Part shown: positions 8,007 through 16,321 of the stretch, one piece after another
How positions within the stretch are numbered: position 1 is the first letter of the stretch
Layout of the letters: the number at the start of each line of letters is the position of its first letter
DNA from: Actinomadura latina NBRC 106108
Lineage (GTDB): Bacteria > Actinomycetota > Actinomycetes > Streptosporangiales > Streptosporangiaceae
Length of the DNA stretch: 52,805 nt
Assembly (NCBI RefSeq): GCF_001552195.1
Contig: NZ_BCQS01000047.1
Location: 1-52,805 of the forward strand
Reading direction: 5' to 3'
The notes under the pieces: generated by a model
Told to the model about the DNA's origin: nothing
What the model saw: only the letters and a program-made list of their open reading frames with translations
Database searches by the model: none
Made by a program: the position numbers and the translations under genes

Positions 8007-8893
8007 GCGGGCTCGACCTGGACGCGCTGGAGGCGATCGACGTCCACGTCCACGTGGAGTCCGACCTGCACGGGCATCTCTCACTGCCGGACGAGTTCAT
8101 GGAGGCGTCCGCGAAGTACTTCGGCGCGGACGCCGACCGGACCCCCACGATCGACGAGATCGCGTCCCACTACCGGGAGCGGCGCCTGGCCGCGGTCGTG
8201 TTCACCGTCGACATCGAGAACGCCACCGGGCACCCCGCCCTCTCCAACGAGGAGATCGCCGACCGGGCCGCCGAGCACCCCGACGTGCTCATCCCGTTCG
8301 CGAGCGTCGACCCCGCCAAGGGACGCGCCGGCGCCCGGACGTTCCGCCGGCTGATCGAGGAACGCGGCGTGCGCGGCATCAAGTTCCACCCGTCCCTGCA
8401 GGGCTTCGCGCCCAACGACCGCAGCGCCTACCCGCTGCTGGAGGTCGCCGCCGAGCACGGCGTCCCGGCGCTGTTCCACACCGGGCAGACCGGGATCGGC
8501 GCGGGCATGCCGGGCGGCGGCGGCATCCGCCTCGGCCTGTCGAACCCGATGCTGCTGGACGACGTCGCCGTCGACATCCCCGACCTGACGATCATCATGG
8601 CGCATCCGTCCTTCCCCTGGCAGGACGAGGCGCTCGCCGTGGCCACGCACAAGCCGAACGTCTACATCGACCTGTCGGGCTGGTCGCCGAAGTACTTCCC
8701 GCCGCAGCTCGTCCGGTACGCCAACGGCCTCCTGCAGGACAAGGTCCTGTTCGGCTCCGACTACCCGGTGATCACCCCGGACCGGTGGCGGAGGGACTTC
8801 GACGAGCTGGAGATCAAGCCGCACGTCCGTCCCAAGATCCTCAAGGACAACGCCGTCCGGGTCCTCGGCCTGGGAAGCAAGGAGAAGGCATGA
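8003..8893 (+). CDS. Amidohydrolase_2 family protein (ACMSD/resorcylate-decarboxylase-like)
   Basis: A 296-residue metal-dependent TIM-barrel protein of the amidohydrolase_2 group, which includes non-oxidative aromatic acid decarboxylases and lactone/meta-cleavage-product hydrolases. The first metal motif is IDVHVHVE (HxH). RGIKFHPSLQGF carries the next conserved lysine/histidine block, then ALFHTGQTG, IIMAHPSFPW and the final Asp in LFGSDYPVITP. The GTG start overlaps the SDR stop by four bases, and the MaoC start overlaps its own stop, so the three are co-translated. A decarboxylase or hydrolase for a carboxylated ring intermediate is the natural reading, but sequence alone does not separate these. 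Confidence 0.82.
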   Translation: MSGLDLDALEAIDVHVHVESDLHGHLSLPDEFMEASAKYFGADADRTPTIDEIASHYRERRLAAVVFTVDIENATGHPALSNEEIADRAAEHPDVLIPFASVDPAKGRAGARTFRRLIEERGVRGIKFHPSLQGFAPNDRSAYPLLEVAAEHGVPALFHTGQTGIGAGMPGGGGIRLGLSNPMLLDDVAVDIPDLTIIMAHPSFPWQDEALAVATHKPNVYIDLSGWSPKYFPPQLVRYANGLLQDKVLFGSDYPVITPDRWRRDFDELEIKPHVRPKILKDNAVRVLGLGSKEKA

Positions 8894-9342
8894 GCACGAC
8901 CGTCGCGTTCGAGGACCTGAAGAGCCTGGCCGGCGGCTCGCTCGGCACCGGCCGCTGGCTGGAGGTCGACCAGGCCCGCATCGACACGTTCGCGGACGCC
9001 ACCGACGACCACCAGTGGATCCACGTCGACCCGGAGCGGGCGAAGGACGGCCCCTTCGGCGGCCCCATCGCGCACGGCTACCTGACGCTGTCGCTGGTCA
9101 TCCCGCTGTGGACGGAGCTGCTCGACGTCACCGGCGTCACGACCAAGGTCAACTACGGCCTGAACAGGGTGCGCTTCCCGGCTCCCGTCCCGGCCGGCTC
9201 CCGCGTCCGCCTCTCCGGCACCCTCGCGGACGTCGCGGACATCGACGGCGGCGTCCAGGTCACCGCCGACCTCGTCGTCGAGATCGAGAACCACGGCAAG
9301 CCCGCCTGCGTCCTCCAGGCCATCTTCCGCTTCCATCCCTGA
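8890..9342 (+). CDS. MaoC-family (hotdog) dehydratase/hydratase
   Basis: A 150-residue single-hotdog MaoC-type enoyl hydratase. The catalytic hydratase-2 motif is visible in FADATDDHQWIHVDPERA (Asp and His), followed by GGPIAHGYLTLSL. Such enzymes hydrate enoyl-CoA or related unsaturated acids. Its length is right for the single-domain form. The ATG overlaps the amidohydrolase stop (ATGA), placing it third in the operon that begins at 7098. With the SDR it could carry out a beta-oxidation-like hydrate-then-oxidise pair on the ring-derived chain. No frameshift or missing residue is seen. Confidence 0.88.
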   Translation: MSTTVAFEDLKSLAGGSLGTGRWLEVDQARIDTFADATDDHQWIHVDPERAKDGPFGGPIAHGYLTLSLVIPLWTELLDVTGVTTKVNYGLNRVRFPAPVPAGSRVRLSGTLADVADIDGGVQVTADLVVEIENHGKPACVLQAIFRFHP

Positions 9343-9425
9343 GCCCTCCCGGGTCGCGGAGCTCCGGTCAGTCGTCCGTATGATGAACAGCCGAGTGACG
9401 CGGACGGCCGGCGAGGGGATGATCG

Positions 9426-10226
9426 ATGCCACGGGAAGGCACCGGACCTGATTTCATCGAGGCGCTGGCCCGGGGCCTCGACGTCATCACCGCCTTCGAG
9501 GCGCGGCGGCCCGTGATGTCCCTCGCGCAGGTCGCGGAGGCCAGCGGGCTGGCCCGGCCGACCGCCCGCCGCATCCTGCTCACGCTGCGGGAACTCGGGT
9601 ACGTGCGGGTCGGCGACGGCGGCTACGCCCTCACCCCGCGCGTGCTCGACCTCGGCGTCGCCTACGTCCGTTCCATGGGGCTCTGGGACGTGGCGCGCCC
9701 GCACATGGAGAGGCTCGTCGCCCGGACGAACGAGTCGTGCTCGATCGCGCAGCTCGACGGGTCCGACATCGTCTACGTCGCGCGCGTCGCCGTCCCCAAA
9801 ATCGTCGCGCTGGCGGTGCAGATCGGCACCCGGTTCCCGGCCCTGCAGACCTCCCTCGGCAAGGTGCAGCTCGCCGCGCTCGACCCGGACGAGGTCGACC
9901 GGATCCTCGCCGAGCCGACCCGCTCCGGCCTGGAGCCCCGCGTCCGGCTCGGCAAGGCCGAGCGGGACGCGGAGCTGCGCGAGGTGCGGGCGCGCGGCTG
10001 GGCGCTGACCGACGAGCAGCTCGCGCGCGGCATCCGCTCGGTCGCGGCGCCGCTGCGGGACGGCTCGGGCACGGTCATCGCGGGCATCAACGTCAACACG
10101 CACGCCGCCGAGACGCCCGTCGAGCAGCTCCTCGAGGAGTACCTGCCGATGCTGCTGCACACGGCGGGGGAGATCAGCGCCGACTTCGCGCGGCTGGAGA
10201 CCGTCCCGCAGGTCACCGCGGGGTGA
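9426..10226 (+). CDS. IclR-family regulator, PcaR/PobR-like
   Basis: A 266-residue regulator: an N-terminal winged helix-turn-helix (SLAQVAEASGLARPTARRIL, with RELGYVRVGDGGYALTPRVL as wing), then the IclR effector domain (TNESCSIAQLDGSDIVYVAR, FPALQTSLGKVQLAAL, GWALTDEQLARGIRSVAAPL, AGINVNTH). This architecture and wording fit the PcaR/PcaU/PobR subgroup that controls protocatechuate-type aromatic catabolism, usually as activators. It lies between the two catabolic operons and ends inside the last gene of the leftward operon (convergent overlap 10213-10226). A likely target is the palindrome GTCCGTT-C-AACGGAC at 14414-14428. Confidence 0.88.
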   Translation: MPREGTGPDFIEALARGLDVITAFEARRPVMSLAQVAEASGLARPTARRILLTLRELGYVRVGDGGYALTPRVLDLGVAYVRSMGLWDVARPHMERLVARTNESCSIAQLDGSDIVYVARVAVPKIVALAVQIGTRFPALQTSLGKVQLAALDPDEVDRILAEPTRSGLEPRVRLGKAERDAELREVRARGWALTDEQLARGIRSVAAPLRDGSGTVIAGINVNTHAAETPVEQLLEEYLPMLLHTAGEISADFARLETVPQVTAG

Positions 10227-11169
10227 GGACGATCCGCCCCGCCGCCGTTCCCTCGGCCTGACGCCGCCACGCCGCCGCCGCGTCCGCCAGGGGCACGGTC
10301 TCGTGGGCGACGGCCAGCCTCCCGGACGCGGCCTGTTCCGCGACGAACGCGATCGAGGACGCCCGCTGCTCCGCCGACAGCTCGTTGTTCGTGTAGCCGA
10401 GCAGCCGCAGCGACTTCCCGCGAATCGTGGAGGAGTCGATCGGGCACGTCTCGTCCGCCGAACTCCCGAGGTTGACGAGCCGCCCACCGGCGCGCAGCGT
10501 CCGGGCCGCTGCCGCCGCCGGGGCACCGAACAGCGGGTCGAGCACCAGGTCCACGGCCCCGGCGGCGGCGTCGGCGAACCGGCGGGCCAGCGCGCCGACG
10601 TCGTCGGTGTCGAGCGCGACGACCGCGTCCGCCCCGGCCCGCGCGGCCCGCGCCCGCGCCTCCGGCGACCGGGCGCCGGCGATGATCCGCCGCGCGCCCG
10701 CCGTCCGGGCGAGCCGCACGGCGGCCTGCCCGACGACCCCGCCCGCGCCGAGCACGATGACCTGCTCCCCGGCGGCCAGCTCGCCGCGCCAGGTCAGCGC
10801 CATGTGCGCGGCGACGGCCGAGAGCCCGAGCGCCGCCAGCTGCACCGGGTCGACGCCGTCCGGCAGCTCCACGAGCGATGCCTCCGGGACGGCGGCGACC
10901 TCGGCCATGCTCCCGTCGCCCGGCGCCATCCCGGCCGGGCTCGGGAACCAGACCGTCCGGCCGCCGGACGTCCCGACGCCCTGGACGCCCGGCACGTACG
11001 GCGTCGCGGGCCTCCCGAAGTAGGACGTCCCGCTCGCGCACAGCAGGTCGAGCGGCGTGATCGGCGCGGCGAGCACGTCCACCAGGACCTCGCCGCTTCC
11101 CGGCACGGGCGGCCTGCGCTCCGCCACCACGGGCGGGCCTCCGCATTCCCTGATCTCGGCGGCGCGCAT
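10213..11169 (-). CDS. Zinc-independent alcohol dehydrogenase / quinone oxidoreductase (MDR superfamily)
   Basis: A 318-residue medium-chain dehydrogenase/reductase. The N-terminal GroES-like domain (GSGEVLVDVLAAPITPLDLL, YVPGVQGVG) lacks the catalytic zinc cysteine/histidine set, as in quinone oxidoreductases. The cofactor domain has VIVLGAGGVVGQAAVRLA and a nearby basic GARSPEARAR suggesting NADPH. It is the last gene of the leftward operon; its ATG lies four bases after the ligA stop. It could reduce an enone or oxidise the ring-cleavage aldehyde/hemiacetal, the step LigC performs in the classical 4,5-cleavage route, but it is not a LigC homologue. The 3' end overlaps the iclR 3' end. Confidence 0.85.
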   Translation of the reverse strand: MRAAEIRECGGPPVVAERRPPVPGSGEVLVDVLAAPITPLDLLCASGTSYFGRPATPYVPGVQGVGTSGGRTVWFPSPAGMAPGDGSMAEVAAVPEASLVELPDGVDPVQLAALGLSAVAAHMALTWRGELAAGEQVIVLGAGGVVGQAAVRLARTAGARRIIAGARSPEARARAARAGADAVVALDTDDVGALARRFADAAAGAVDLVLDPLFGAPAAAAARTLRAGGRLVNLGSSADETCPIDSSTIRGKSLRLLGYTNNELSAEQRASSIAFVAEQAASGRLAVAHETVPLADAAAAWRRQAEGTAAGRIVLTPR

Positions 11170-11173
11170 CGGC

Positions 11174-11536
11174 TCAGGTCGCGATGTCGGGGTAGGGGAG
11201 CGCGAAGTGCCCGAGCCGCTCCGCGTACTCCAGCTGGAAGCCGAGCGGCTCGTCGTAGTCGCGCTCGAACATCGCGATGAACAGCGTCAGCGTCAGGAAC
11301 GGGTGCGCGCCCAGCTCGAACAGCTTCGGGTAGTCGTGCCCGGCGAGCGCGGCGCGCTCCTCGTCGCCGAACTTCAGCCAGGTGGACGACTCGCCGCCGT
11401 GGCAGTTGATGATGCGGTTGGCCTGTTCCTCCTCCCACCACGCCACCGTCGCCTCCGGCTCGTTCCGGTAGCGCTCGACGAGGTCGGGGTCGCGGTCGAC
11501 GGTGTAGAGGAACTTGTTCAGCAGGTACTTGCTCAC
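11174..11536 (-). CDS. Extradiol dioxygenase small subunit, LigA type
   Basis: A 120-residue all-helical protein matching the alpha subunit of protocatechuate 4,5-dioxygenase (LigA), which covers the active site of the catalytic LigB subunit. Typical stretches are KYLLNKFLYTVDRDPDLVER and LAGHDYPKLFELGAHPFLTL. The GTG at 11534-11536 overlaps the ligB stop (GTGA), so the two subunits are translated together. A longer in-frame reading exists but would run inside ligB. Presence of a separate LigA-type subunit supports a type II extradiol dioxygenase acting on a catecholic acid such as protocatechuate or gallate; the exact substrate is not visible. Confidence 0.9.
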   Translation of the reverse strand: MSKYLLNKFLYTVDRDPDLVERYRNEPEATVAWWEEEQANRIINCHGGESSTWLKFGDEERAALAGHDYPKLFELGAHPFLTLTLFIAMFERDYDEPLGFQLEYAERLGHFALPYPDIAT

Positions 11537-12396
11537 TCGCCCGCTCCGTTCGGGTACCAGGTGAAGTAGGCCTCCATCGTGTGGAACAGGTCGTAGGTGT
11601 CGACGTAGTCGGCCTTCCGGCCCTCGCCGGCGACGCCCATCATCAGCATGAAGTCCATGAACCCGTGGGTGGCGTTGCCCGGCGCGTGCAGGCTGTCGAG
11701 GGTGACCTCCGACAGGCAGCCCTCGATGTCGCCGGACGAGATCCACTCGACGGCCTTAGCGTCGAACTCGGGGTCGGGCCCGTGCGGGCCGAACTGGCGC
11801 GGTCCGCCCAGCTCCAGGGACAGGTGCCCGGTGCCGATGACCGCGACCCGCTGGTTCCCGGGCCACGACTCGACGAGCTCCCGGATCGTCTTCCCGAGCT
11901 GGACGAACCGCTTCGGCCGCGGCAGCGGCGGCGCGAAGATGTTGGTGTAGACGGGGACGATCGGCAGGTCGTTCTGCGGGCGCAGCGTGATGATCGGGCA
12001 CGTGATCGAGTGGTCGATGCGCAGCTCGTTGGAGAACGCCAGGTCGAAGCCCGCGTCCAGGCCCTCGCGCAGCATGTACTCCGACAGGTCCTCCTGCCCG
12101 GTGAACAGCATGCGCGGCAGCCCGAACTCGCGTTCCTCGTTGTACCAGTTCGCGTCGTAGAAGGGCGCCTTGCCGATGAGGAACTGCGGCATGTTGTCGA
12201 GCCACAGCTGGTGGAAGTGGTCGGAGCCGACCATCACCAGGACGTCCGGCCGGGCCTTCGTCAGCGTCTCGCGGAACGCCTCGACCTTGCGGACCCACTC
12301 GTCCGCGAAGTCGGGACGGTCCTCGCCCGTCGACGTGCTCGCGCGGTGGTAGAAGGGGTGGTGGGTCGAAGCGATCACAGCGACCAGTTCAGCCAT
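11533..12396 (-). CDS. Extradiol ring-cleavage dioxygenase catalytic subunit, LigB type
   Basis: A 287-residue class III (LigB superfamily) extradiol dioxygenase that opens a catechol-type ring beside the hydroxyls using Fe(II). The iron ligands expected in the family are present: His12 in ASTHHP and His60 or His62 in VGSDHFHQ, with a later acidic ligand near the C-terminus. GTGHLSLELGG carries the conserved active-site histidine. The ATG at 12394-12396 overlaps the end of the upstream lyase gene by eight bases. With LigA next to it, the pair forms an alpha2beta2-like enzyme. Substrate could be protocatechuate, gallate, methylgallate or a substituted catechol. Confidence 0.9.
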   Translation of the reverse strand: MAELVAVIASTHHPFYHRASTSTGEDRPDFADEWVRKVEAFRETLTKARPDVLVMVGSDHFHQLWLDNMPQFLIGKAPFYDANWYNEEREFGLPRMLFTGQEDLSEYMLREGLDAGFDLAFSNELRIDHSITCPIITLRPQNDLPIVPVYTNIFAPPLPRPKRFVQLGKTIRELVESWPGNQRVAVIGTGHLSLELGGPRQFGPHGPDPEFDAKAVEWISSGDIEGCLSEVTLDSLHAPGNATHGFMDFMLMMGVAGEGRKADYVDTYDLFHTMEAYFTWYPNGAGE

Positions 12397-13219
12397 GACG
12401 GTCTCCGGGGGTGTAGGGGTCGGGGGCGACGGACCGGTTGTTGAGGTCGACCGACAGGAAGATCTCGTTGCCGACGGGGTTGCGGAGCTCCTCGGCGAGC
12501 TGCCCGATCAGCCCGGCGGTGCGGGCGAGCAGCGCGAACCCGCGCAGCAGCTCCAGCGGGAGGCCGAGGTCGGCGAGCGCGGCGCCGCACACGCCGGCGC
12601 CGTTCAGCGGCAGCGTCTTGCCGAGCACCTCGGGGTGGATGCGGCCGATCGCGGCGAACAGCGACAGGTGCGGGCCGTACAGGCCCTCCTCAGTAGCGAT
12701 CTGCATCAGCCGCGGAGTGCGCGGGTCGCCGTCCTTGTGCACGTGGTGGCCGAGGCCGGGGACGAACCGCTTCGCCTCCCGCTCCCGCTGGACGGTCCGC
12801 AGCGCCAGCGCGTCCCAGCCCGCGTCGTCGGCCGGCAGGTCGCCGTCCACCGAGGTCAGGACGTCGTGCAGGAAGCGGCCCGTGTCCTCGGTGACGCCGA
12901 GGAAGCGGGACCCGCCGCCCAGCAGCCCGGCGGCGAGCGCGCCCTGCACGGAGTCGGGCGCCGACAGGTACGTCAGCCGGGTGACGATCGCGGTCGGGGT
13001 GAAGCCGTGGTCGGCGAGCGCCGCGAGGACCGCCTCGAAGACCCGCGTCTCGCCGGGCTCGGGCCGCCGCTGCGCGGCCAGCCAGAACGCCAGCTCGCCG
13101 AAACCGACCTCGCCCATCACGTCCCGCGCGAGGTCGTGGCCCAGCAGCGTGATCGTCTCCCGGCTGGACGCGCCCAGCGCCGTCGGATACTCGGGCGGGT
13201 GCTCGGGGGTGTCAGCCAC
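12389..13219 (-). CDS. Citrate-synthase-fold lyase (citryl-CoA lyase-like)
   Basis: A 276-residue protein of the citrate synthase superfamily, shorter than a citrate synthase (about 370-430) and like citryl-CoA lyase, which splits a citryl-CoA-type thioester. The active-site region is clear: KRFVPGLGHHVHKDGDPR matches the PGxGHxxxxxxDPR signature, and GAGVCGAALADLG follows. The GTG at 13217-13219 follows a strong AGGAGG, so the in-frame upstream ATG (MNGCPNRRR) is unlikely. Its start overlaps the CoA-transferase stop by eight bases, implying that the transferase makes its thioester substrate. Use in a dioxygenase operon suggests a CoA-dependent cleavage of the ring-opened tricarboxylate instead of the usual aldolase. 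Confidence 0.8.
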   Translation of the reverse strand: MADTPEHPPEYPTALGASSRETITLLGHDLARDVMGEVGFGELAFWLAAQRRPEPGETRVFEAVLAALADHGFTPTAIVTRLTYLSAPDSVQGALAAGLLGGGSRFLGVTEDTGRFLHDVLTSVDGDLPADDAGWDALALRTVQREREAKRFVPGLGHHVHKDGDPRTPRLMQIATEEGLYGPHLSLFAAIGRIHPEVLGKTLPLNGAGVCGAALADLGLPLELLRGFALLARTAGLIGQLAEELRNPVGNEIFLSVDLNNRSVAPDPYTPGDRHG

Positions 13220-14387
13220 GGTCGTCCTCCTGCGGTTCGGACAGCCATTCACGCAGCTCGGCGCCGTGTTCGTCCAGACCCGGCGGCGGCAGCCGGTACG
13301 TCGCGGGCGTCTCGGAGAAGCGGATGGGGTGCCGGGTCGTCGGCACCGCGTGCTCGCCCTCGCCGACGACCACGACCGGGTCCAGCTCGAAGCGCTCGGC
13401 CATCGCGAAGCCGCCGTCGATCGTGTTGATCGGGCCGCTCGGCACGCCCGCGTCCACGAGCAGCTCGAACCACTCGACGGCGCCCCGCAGCTTCAGCCGC
13501 TCCACCAGGATCGGGCGCAGCTCCGCGCGGTTGGCGGTCCGGCCCGCGTTGGTCGCGAAGCGCGGGTCGTCCGGGACGTCCGGGATGCCGAGCACCTCGC
13601 ACAGCCTGCGGAACTGGCCGTCGTTCGCCGCCGTGACGATCAGGTCGTTGTCGGCGGTCGGCAGCGGCTCGTAGGGGAACACGCTCGGGTGCGCGTTGCC
13701 CATCCGGTACGGGACGGTGTCGCCCGCGACGTAGGCGGAGCTGTGGTTGACGAGCCCCGTCAGCGCCGACGACAGCAGGTTCACCTCGACGAGCTGGCCC
13801 CGGCCGGTCGCGTCGCGGTGCCGCAGCGCCGCCAGGATGCCGATGGCGGCGTGGTTGCCCGCCATCACGTCGAACACCGAGATGCCCGCCCGGTACGGCG
13901 GGCCGTCCGGGTCGCCGGTCAGGCTCATCAGCCCGGAGATCGCCTGCACCATCAGGTCGTAGCCGGGGACCTTGCGTCCGGCGCCCGACCCGAACCCGGT
14001 GATCGAGCTGTAGACGATGCCGGGGTTGGCGGCGCGGACCGAGTCGTAGTCGAGGCCGAAGCGGGCGAGGCCGCCCGGCTTGAAGTTCTCGATCAGGACG
14101 TCCGCGCGGCGCGCCAGCTCGCGGCCGGCGGCCGCGTCCTTCTCGTCCCGCAGGTCCAGGGCGATCGAGCGCTTCCCCCGGTTGACGCCGAGGTAGTAGG
14201 TCGCGACGTCACCGCGCGCGGGCGGCGTCCAGGTGCGGGTGTCGTCGCCGTTCGGCCCCTCCACCTTGACCACGTCCGCGCCGAGGTCGGCCAGCAGCAT
14301 CGTCGCGTAGGGGCCGGCCAGGATCCGGGAGAAGTCCGCCACCAGCACCCCCGAGAGCGGCCCGCCGCGCGTGGTGTCGTCAGTCAT
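13212..14387 (-). CDS. Family III CoA-transferase (CaiB/BaiF type)
   Basis: A 391-residue formyl-CoA-transferase-type enzyme that moves CoA between carboxylic acids. Expected features are DFSRILAGPYATMLLADLGADVVKVE at the N-terminus (read in two parts), then VLIENFKPGGLARFGLDY, and the catalytic aspartate, about residue 173, in GISVFDVMAGN. The ATG at 14385-14387 (MTDDTT) follows GAGGGAG. It is the first gene of the leftward operon (transferase, lyase, ligB, ligA, oxidoreductase), all overlapping or nearly so. Its substrate is presumably an acid made by the pathway. The divergent amidohydrolase gene shares the promoter region 14388-14592. Confidence 0.9.
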   Translation of the reverse strand: MTDDTTRGGPLSGVLVADFSRILAGPYATMLLADLGADVVKVEGPNGDDTRTWTPPARGDVATYYLGVNRGKRSIALDLRDEKDAAAGRELARRADVLIENFKPGGLARFGLDYDSVRAANPGIVYSSITGFGSGAGRKVPGYDLMVQAISGLMSLTGDPDGPPYRAGISVFDVMAGNHAAIGILAALRHRDATGRGQLVEVNLLSSALTGLVNHSSAYVAGDTVPYRMGNAHPSVFPYEPLPTADNDLIVTAANDGQFRRLCEVLGIPDVPDDPRFATNAGRTANRAELRPILVERLKLRGAVEWFELLVDAGVPSGPINTIDGGFAMAERFELDPVVVVGEGEHAVPTTRHPIRFSETPATYRLPPPGLDEHGAELREWLSEPQEDDRG

Positions 14388-14413
14388 CCGGCTCCCTCGA
14401 TCGAAGCATGCTC

Positions 14414-14438
14414 GTCCGTTCAACGGACACTCGTCCGT
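14414..14438. promoter_or_regulatory. Inverted-repeat operator in the divergent CoA-transferase/amidohydrolase promoter region
   Basis: GTCCGTT (14414-14420), C, AACGGAC (14422-14428) form a perfect 15-bp palindrome, and a third GTCCGT half-site follows at 14433-14438. A further CGGAC-ATCG-GTCCG pair lies at 14536-14549. A TTGACG on the leftward strand (14436-14441 reversed) overlaps the cluster. The IclR protein encoded at 9426-10226 is the best candidate binder. Confidence 0.55.
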
Positions 14439-14592
14439 CAATCCGATTGTGGCACGCCCATATCCGCCGTGGTCAAGTGGTTGACACTTTGACTACCGGT
14501 GACGAGAGTGGCCACATGCAGGTTTGACCGTACAGCGGACATCGGTCCGTGACTGCTCCCGGCGGTCGGATCCCGAGACGAGGAGAACGACG

Positions 14593-16026
14593 ATGAGCGA
14601 GTTCGAGCCGGGGCGTCCCCTGGTGCTGCGCGGCGGCATGGTGCTGCCGATGACCGACGGGCGCGAGGTCCTGGACCGCGCCGACGTCCTCATCGAGGGC
14701 GACCGCATCAGCGCGGTCGGGCCGGACCTCCCGGTACCGGACGGCACCGCCGAGATCGACGCGTCCGGCGGCATCGTCATGCCCGGCATGATCGACACGC
14801 ACCGGCACATGTGGCAGACCGCGATGCGCGGCTACGGCGCCGACTGGACGCTGACGCAGTACTTCGTCTGGTACTACCTGGAGCACGGCAAGCGGTTCCG
14901 GCCCGAGGACGTCCACGCCGGGAACCTCCTCGCGGCGATCGAGGCGATCGACGCCGGCGTCACCACGGTCGTCGACTGGTCGCACGGCCTGCAGACCCCC
15001 GACCACGCCGACGCCGCCGTGGACGCGCTGCGCTCGGTGCCCGGACGGTTCGTCCTCGCCTACGGCAACATCCAGGCGCCGCCCGCCGAATGGACCGCGA
15101 CGCCCGAGTTCCGCGCCCTCGCCGGCAAGCTCACCGGCGGCGACATGCTCGGCTTCCAGGTCGCGTTCGACGTCGTCGGCGACCCCTCCTTCCCGGAGAA
15201 GCCCGCGTTCGAGGTCGCCCGCGAACTCGGCCTGCCCGTCACCACGCACGCCGGCGTCTGGGGCGCTACCAGCGACGAGGGCATCAAGCAGATGCACGAC
15301 CACGGGTTCATGACGCCCGAGACCGTGTACGTGCACGCCGCGTCCCTGTCCGCGGACTCCTACCACCGCATCGCCGCCACCGGCGGGTCCATCTCCGTCT
15401 CGACCGAGAGCGAGCAGAGCGCCGGGCAGGGCTACCCGCCCACCTGGGTGCTCCGCAACCACGACATCCCGGTGTCGCTGTCGATGGACACGAGCGTCTG
15501 GTGGAGCGGCGACCTGTTCTCCGCCATGCGCACCACGCTCGGCGCCGACCGCTGCCGCATGCACCTGGAGGCGCACGGCAGGGGCGACACCGTCACCCAC
15601 TGCACCCTGCGCGCCGACCAGGTCGTCGACTGGGCCACCCGCGGCGGCGCCCGGACGCTCGGCCGCGACGACCTCGGCAGCCTCGCACCCGGCAAGAAGG
15701 CCGACGTCGTCCTGATCAAGAACGACCACTCGCCGGTTTCGTTCCCCGTCCTCAACCCCTACGGGCACGTCGCGTTCCAGGCCCAGCGCGGGGACGTCCA
15801 CACCGTCCTGGTCGACGGCCGCGTGGTCAAGCACGACCACCGCCTGCTCGACGCCGACCTCGCCGCCGCGCGCCGCGAGGTCGAGGCGACCGTCGAGTAC
15901 CTGCGCTCGTCGATGGGGGAGGAGGCGTGGGCGGCCGGCATGAACCCCGACATCCCCGAGACGAAGATCCTCGACAACCCCTACACCTACACCGACTTCC
16001 GCAGCGACGCCACGCGCACCCGCTGA
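14593..16026 (+). CDS. Amidohydrolase/deaminase of the TRZ/ATZ-cytosine deaminase type
   Basis: A 477-residue metal-dependent hydrolase of the AtzA/TrzN/SsnA-like group that deaminates or dechlorinates N-heterocycles. The first metal motif is MIDTHRHMWQ (HxH), followed by a long GYGADWTLTQYFVWYYLEHG; then TTHAGVWG, YVHAASLS and SLSMDTSVWW provide the later His and Asp positions. GSLAPGKKADVVLI near the C-terminus is the typical composite-domain return. The ATG at 14593 follows GAGGAG. Set beside a ring-cleavage operon and divergent from it, it may prepare a nitrogen-bearing ring for cleavage, but this is inference. Its 3' end overlaps the convergent small gene by 40 bases. Confidence 0.85.
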   Translation: MSEFEPGRPLVLRGGMVLPMTDGREVLDRADVLIEGDRISAVGPDLPVPDGTAEIDASGGIVMPGMIDTHRHMWQTAMRGYGADWTLTQYFVWYYLEHGKRFRPEDVHAGNLLAAIEAIDAGVTTVVDWSHGLQTPDHADAAVDALRSVPGRFVLAYGNIQAPPAEWTATPEFRALAGKLTGGDMLGFQVAFDVVGDPSFPEKPAFEVARELGLPVTTHAGVWGATSDEGIKQMHDHGFMTPETVYVHAASLSADSYHRIAATGGSISVSTESEQSAGQGYPPTWVLRNHDIPVSLSMDTSVWWSGDLFSAMRTTLGADRCRMHLEAHGRGDTVTHCTLRADQVVDWATRGGARTLGRDDLGSLAPGKKADVVLIKNDHSPVSFPVLNPYGHVAFQAQRGDVHTVLVDGRVVKHDHRLLDADLAAARREVEATVEYLRSSMGEEAWAAGMNPDIPETKILDNPYTYTDFRSDATRTR

Positions 16027-16310
16027 ACGGGAACCCGGCGCTCTACCGAGGACGCGAGGCCGGGCGGCGCCGCGGCCAGGGCCTGCTGGATGGCGTCGAC
16101 CAGCGCCAGCGCCGCCTCCTCGGTCAGCTCGACGGCGACGCGCGCGGACGGGCCGTCGCCCGGGTTGGTGAAGTCGATGTTCACCGTGTGCTCGTGGCAC
16201 GCGTGGTACGGGTGGTCGACGTAGACGGCGCCGCCGGTGAGCGTGAACCAGCCGTTCGCGCCCTTCGCCGCGCCGTCCAGCGCCACCTTCACGGTCTGGT
16301 AGGTGCACAT
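15987..16310 (-). CDS. Small conserved protein (DUF6295-like)
   Basis: A 107-residue protein beginning MCTYQTVKVALDGAAKGANG, followed by WFTLTGGAVYVDHPYHACHE and HTVNIDFTNPG. I recall this as a small actinobacterial family of unknown function (DUF6295) usually found beside alpha/beta hydrolases; the histidines suggest a metal or ligand site. The ATG at 16308-16310 follows a strong AGAGGAG and lies 11 bases after the dienelactone hydrolase stop, so it belongs to that operon. The last 30 residues, rich in Arg and Val, run into the 3' end of the convergent amidohydrolase gene and may be a non-conserved extension. Confidence 0.75.
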   Translation of the reverse strand: MCTYQTVKVALDGAAKGANGWFTLTGGAVYVDHPYHACHEHTVNIDFTNPGDGPSARVAVELTEEAALALVDAIQQALAAAPPGLASSVERRVPVQRVRVASLRKSV

Positions 16311-16321
16311 GGCGTCTCCTC

